DNA of 21,875 bases. It comes from JBDSTZ01 sp039927975 (GTDB lineage Bacteria; Pseudomonadota; Gammaproteobacteria; Burkholderiales; Burkholderiaceae_D). The stretch is from positions 1 to 21,875 of the forward strand of contig JBDSTZ010000553.1 of assembly GCA_039927975.1 (NCBI GenBank). The letters run 5' to 3'. The notes under the pieces are model-generated. The model was not told the DNA's origin. It was given only the letters and a program-made list of their open reading frames with translations, and did not search any database. The position numbers and the translations under genes were made by a program. Shown here piece by piece: positions 21,775 through 21,875 of the stretch (the first letter of the stretch is position 1; each line of letters begins with the position of its first letter).

Positions 21775-21875
21775 ACGGTCATTTGGCAGGACACTGCCGC
21801 CATCAAGGAGAAACAATGACCGTTGTAAAGCGTAACAAGCGTGCCAAGCCCGATCCGGAACTGCTCAAACTGGCC
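21751..21875 (+). mobile_element. Left end of an insertion sequence, probable IS256 family (continues past window)
   Basis: The livG frame breaks at GAGGGTGTAAATAATTTTGT (from 21751), a terminal inverted repeat of the kind seen in IS256-family elements, where AATTTTGTGTAA is typical. A short leader and a transposase start codon follow at once. The exact first base is uncertain by a few nucleotides. A target duplication of 8-9 bp, such as CGACCTCG (21743-21750), would be expected again at the far end. Confidence 0.75.
21816..21875 (+). CDS. Start of IS transposase (probable IS256 family), cut by window edge
   Basis: Twenty codons (MTVVKRNKRAKPDPELLKLA) are open to the window end. AAGGAG (21805-21810) lies 5 bp before the ATG, and the reading frame begins about 65 bp inside the element, as expected for a single-ORF IS. 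The basic N-terminus followed by PDPELL resembles IS256 transposases, but no catalytic DDE residue is inside the window, so the family call rests on the terminal repeat and this short stretch. Confidence 0.65.
   Translation, partial: MTVVKRNKRAKPDPELLKLA

Overview
The window looks like a piece of the main chromosome of a GC-rich betaproteobacterium, most likely in or near Oxalobacteraceae (Massilia / Duganella / Janthinobacterium type). This rests on gene content and protein flavour: glmS beside a divergent Lrp/AsnC gene, glmU beside a DUF6279 lipoprotein, an rsmD-coaD-YfhL-type ferredoxin run, a long PutA without the DNA-binding domain, and numerous LysR/Lrp regulators. The genus is an inference. 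Nothing suggests a plasmid or prophage.

Layout. 1-487: the 5' part of glmS on the minus strand, running off the left edge. 653-1126: a divergent Lrp/AsnC regulator. 1242-3223: a LolD/MacB-type ABC ATPase plus FtsX-type permease that looks decayed, because the ATPase has lost its signature glycines and H-loop histidine and the permease has an in-frame amber stop. 3324-3406: an extragenic palindrome. 3425-4801: glmU, only 27 bp from a divergent lipoprotein gene. 5778-5862: a 17-bp tandem repeat, followed by rsmD, coaD and ferredoxin (16S rRNA methylation, CoA synthesis, Fe-S protein), a DUF1003 membrane protein and a secreted chalcone-isomerase-like protein, punctuated by two strong terminators. 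8848-11782: a small membrane protein, a divergent LysR regulator and an atypical chemoreceptor with a C-terminal sensor-like domain. 11981-17364: an amino-acid catabolic block with an Lrp-type regulator divergent from putA, followed by ald, so proline goes to glutamate and alanine to pyruvate. 17361-18131: a convergent MTA/SAH nucleosidase gene.

The most striking part is the gene-free stretch 18132-18705. It holds five perfect DnaA boxes (TTATCCACA), several one-mismatch boxes, and four head-to-head box pairs with the same 8-bp spacer. It also has two copies of an AT-rich / TAG-repeat / GC-rich / DnaA-box arrangement that matches the basal unwinding layout of bacterial origins. The whole arrangement occurs twice, about 317 bp apart, as a diverged tandem duplication. 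I read it as a replication origin (oriC) or an origin-like DnaA-binding locus. It lies between mtnN and a nitronate monooxygenase gene, not beside dnaA or rpmH as far as this window shows, and the immediately flanking genes point away from it.

Right of it, a nitronate monooxygenase and a GMC-family oxidoreductase form a likely two-gene operon. The window ends in a livG-type branched-chain amino-acid ABC ATPase gene. That gene is broken after about 60 codons by the left end of an insertion sequence of probable IS256 family, whose transposase start is the last feature visible.
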